Assembly: GCA_965213885.1 (NCBI GenBank)
Contig: OZ243919.1
Location: forward strand, 62,001 to 126,000
Reading direction: 5' to 3'
Source: VYFG01 sp965213885
Lineage (GTDB): Bacteria; Pseudomonadota; Gammaproteobacteria; Arenicellales; Poriferihabitantaceae
Length of the DNA stretch: 64,000 bases
Position 1 is the stretch's first letter; the number at the start of each line of letters is the position of its first letter. Position numbers and translations under genes: made by a program. Below the pieces are notes generated by a model that searched no databases, had not been told where the DNA came from, and saw only the letters and a list, made by a program, of their open reading frames with translations. Of the stretch, positions 62,329-64,000 are shown one piece after another.

Positions 62329-63156
62329 TCAGGGCAGGGTCGAACGGGCAAAGTCCGGATAACCGATCCGGCCAACCCCGGGCAGCTTGAGCGCCGGAGG
62401 GAAAAGATCGATCCCCACCGTCAGGCCGAGCAGGTTGATCTCGACACCTTCTTCCGGAGCGACCAGCAGGCCGAGGAGGCCGCCGAAGGTAAACTGCAGA
62501 CCCCTGCCGCTCGGAGGAGTCTGGAGCAGGCTGCCGCCGGTCGGGTAGTCCTTGCCAATGGCGGTTGACGGCATTTCCAGCGAGAGCTCCGGCACCATGC
62601 GTCCGATGTGGGCGGTGAAGGTGTTGCTGTTGGGGCCCGGCCAGACCGCGTAGCGACGGCTGTACGGGTAGTTCCGGGCCGCGTGGTGGATTCGGTCGAT
62701 CAGCCGGCTCACCTCCTCGCCGCCGCGGATTTCACGCAGCAGGATCGGCCGGCTGCCAAACCAGTACTGATCGGGCGTCCCGATCCGGATCTGGACGCTC
62801 TGGTTGCCCCAGCGAAGGGCGAAGCCCATGACCTCCACACGCTGGTAGTGGCTTTCGTTCTGCCTCTTTGTCGCGATCCAGGTGTGAACGCCAAGCGCGC
62901 CCCGCCAGCGGACCGCCCTGGCGGCGTAGACCTGGATTATGGCGGCCCTGGTGGCGGCAGGATCCGGCGCCTGGGCGCTGCTGTCGCGGCGCTGCGACCA
63001 CCAGGGGACAGTCCGGTCCTGAACGAAGTAGTAGACCGCGAGCTGGTAGCCCACCGGCAGGAAGTACACGATGAACAGCGCCAGTGCCCATCGCGACAGG
63101 CGCCGGAGTATGCGCCGCCGCTTTGACTGTCCTGGTTTCTTTGACGGAATTTTCAA
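62329..63156 (-). CDS. DUF3750-family protein
   Basis: A 275-residue protein with an N-terminal membrane anchor (WALALFIVYFLPVGYQLAVY) and a conserved periplasmic part typical of DUF3750: ARAVRWRGALGVHTWIATKR, YPYSRRYAVWPGPNSNTFTA and the C-terminal GVEINLLGLTVGIDLFPPAL. Function is unknown. The gene lies upstream of parC on the same strand with a 48-bp gap. Confidence 0.8.
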   Translation of the reverse strand: MKIPSKKPGQSKRRRILRRLSRWALALFIVYFLPVGYQLAVYYFVQDRTVPWWSQRRDSSAQAPDPAATRAAIIQVYAARAVRWRGALGVHTWIATKRQNESHYQRVEVMGFALRWGNQSVQIRIGTPDQYWFGSRPILLREIRGGEEVSRLIDRIHHAARNYPYSRRYAVWPGPNSNTFTAHIGRMVPELSLEMPSTAIGKDYPTGGSLLQTPPSGRGLQFTFGGLLGLLVAPEEGVEINLLGLTVGIDLFPPALKLPGVGRIGYPDFARSTLP

Positions 63157-63344
63157 TGGTTTTTGTCAGCCCTGTCACCGGGCGTCGGAAGGCGGACCCG
63201 GGTGGCAGTCCACAGTGCAGTCGTTCACCGGTATTCCGATTGGGCCCGTACGGTCATGAAACGCCCGGTAATTTGATCACATCCCGGCTCAGGATTGCGT
63301 GAATTCGGGTCGCGAACCGCGCCGGCGGAAACTATAATCCGCCC

Positions 63345-63875
63345 GTGAACCCCGTACCCGATCCGCGCCTGTTCGACGGCAGCCCGCCGTTGACTTCCGA
63401 TACCCTGCTTGCAATGCTGGATGCCGAGGGCATCCGGCACCGCACCGTGGACCACGCACCGATGTGGACCGTCGAGGATGCCAAGGCCATCCGGGCCCCG
63501 TCCCCGCACGGCCATACCAAGAACCTGTTCGTGCGCAACAAGAAAGGGAGGATGTGGCTGCTTACCCTGCACGAGGACCGGCAGGTGGACATGAAAACCA
63601 TGGGTTTCCTCATCGGCACTCACCGCCTGTCATTCGGGAGCCCGCAGCGCCTGATGCATTATCTTGGCGTGATCCCGGGGGCGGTCAGCATGTTTTCCGT
63701 CCTCAACGACGCTTCCCGGGAGGTGACCTGCCTGATCGATGAGACCTTGATGCGGGCCCCGGAGTTGCACGTCCATCCACTGGTGAATACCCGTACCACG
63801 ACGATCGGGCGTGAAGACCTGCTGTCGTTCCTGGCCGCGCGAGGCCACCCGTTCGGGGAGATCCGGTTCGGTTGA
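63345..63875 (+). CDS. Prolyl-tRNA editing protein (ProXp/YbaK family)
   Basis: A 176-residue trans-editing deacylase that hydrolyses mischarged aminoacyl-tRNAPro. It starts at GTG 63345. Family features are MLDAEGIRHRTVDHAPMWTV, then GHTKNLFVRNKKGRMWLLTL, and SFGSPQRLMHYLGVIPGAVS, where a catalytic lysine lies in HTKNLF. It resembles the ProXp-ala/PrdX group. It is divergent from the DUF3750 gene. Confidence 0.9.
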   Translation: MNPVPDPRLFDGSPPLTSDTLLAMLDAEGIRHRTVDHAPMWTVEDAKAIRAPSPHGHTKNLFVRNKKGRMWLLTLHEDRQVDMKTMGFLIGTHRLSFGSPQRLMHYLGVIPGAVSMFSVLNDASREVTCLIDETLMRAPELHVHPLVNTRTTTIGREDLLSFLAARGHPFGEIRFG

Positions 63876-63968
63876 CGCCGGTTTCGTTCTGCGCGGTCGC
63901 CGACGGGGAAGCACCCTTGCGGATTTGATGGAACAGTGACTGCCACCTTTCAACCCGAGGGTGATCCA

Positions 63969-64000
63969 TGCTGGAAATCGATCCGCTGACACCGACGATC
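63969..64000 (+). CDS. Start of a gene cut by the window end
   Basis: ATG 63969 follows a GAGGGTGA ribosome site by 4 bases and opens MLEIDPLTPTI to the end of the window. Too short to identify. Confidence 0.35.

Overview
The window is a high-GC bacterial chromosome segment. The divergent rluD/bamD pair, parC next to purC, panB, a type-1 threonine synthase and Pot-type and Opp-type transporters point to a proteobacterium, most likely a gammaproteobacterium. Housekeeping genes are intact and tightly packed. The accessory stretches are full of insertion-sequence debris and of toxin-antitoxin or defence genes, most of which carry frameshifts or in-frame stops. No rRNA, tRNA or CRISPR array was seen.

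Layout. 1-2.05 kb: 3' part of an IS110-family element and a frameshifted addiction-module antitoxin. 2.1-10.9 kb: panB, then a minus-strand operon (Fe/2OG-type oxygenase, double-headed ABC ATPase, solute-binding protein, two permeases, GT4 glycosyltransferase) in which four consecutive genes are joined by three 4-bp overlaps. 11-17.5 kb: Fic remnant, orphan HigA-like antitoxin, an overlapping SNF2 helicase/SWIM zinc-finger pair, a HepT/MntA module with lesions in both genes, and an IS66 end fragment. 17.6-24.7 kb: membrane ClpP-like protein, a polyamine-type ABC transporter operon with large intercistronic hairpins, and thrC. 24.8-33.4 kb: acyl-CoA ligase-like enzyme, AAA-ATPase/PD-(D/E)XK protein, an IS4 remnant with its two parts on opposite strands, rluD, bamD, and a dimethylformamidase-like protein. 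33.5-37.3 kb: broken serine recombinase, DUF4338 fragment, and an AbiE system with intact AbiEi and doubly broken AbiEii. 37.6-42.9 kb: ligU-ligK-pobA-ligC-ligB-ligA. 42.9-56 kb: an island of remnants (TraD, helicase-nuclease, IS21, IS66, another transposase), an intact ParDE pair, and a lower-GC zinc-hook AAA ATPase. 56-59 kb: ligI, ligJ and an EamA transporter on the same strand as the other lig genes. 59-64 kb: purC, parC, a DUF3750 protein and a prolyl-tRNA editing protein.

How it works together. The two lig blocks encode every step from 4-hydroxybenzoate through protocatechuate 4,5-cleavage to pyruvate plus oxaloacetate. All genes lie on one strand and are interrupted only by the 13 kb island, so they look like one catabolic operon that the island split. 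A palindrome about 100 bp upstream of ligA may mark the control region the downstream half now depends on. The main biological theme elsewhere is decay: antitoxins or one partner survive while the toxin, recombinase, helicase or transposase genes are broken. The best candidates for something little described are the 894-residue zinc-hook ATPase whose upstream region is replaced by an IS21 end, the SNF2/SWIM pair beside TA remnants, and the oxygenase/transporter/glycosyltransferase operon.
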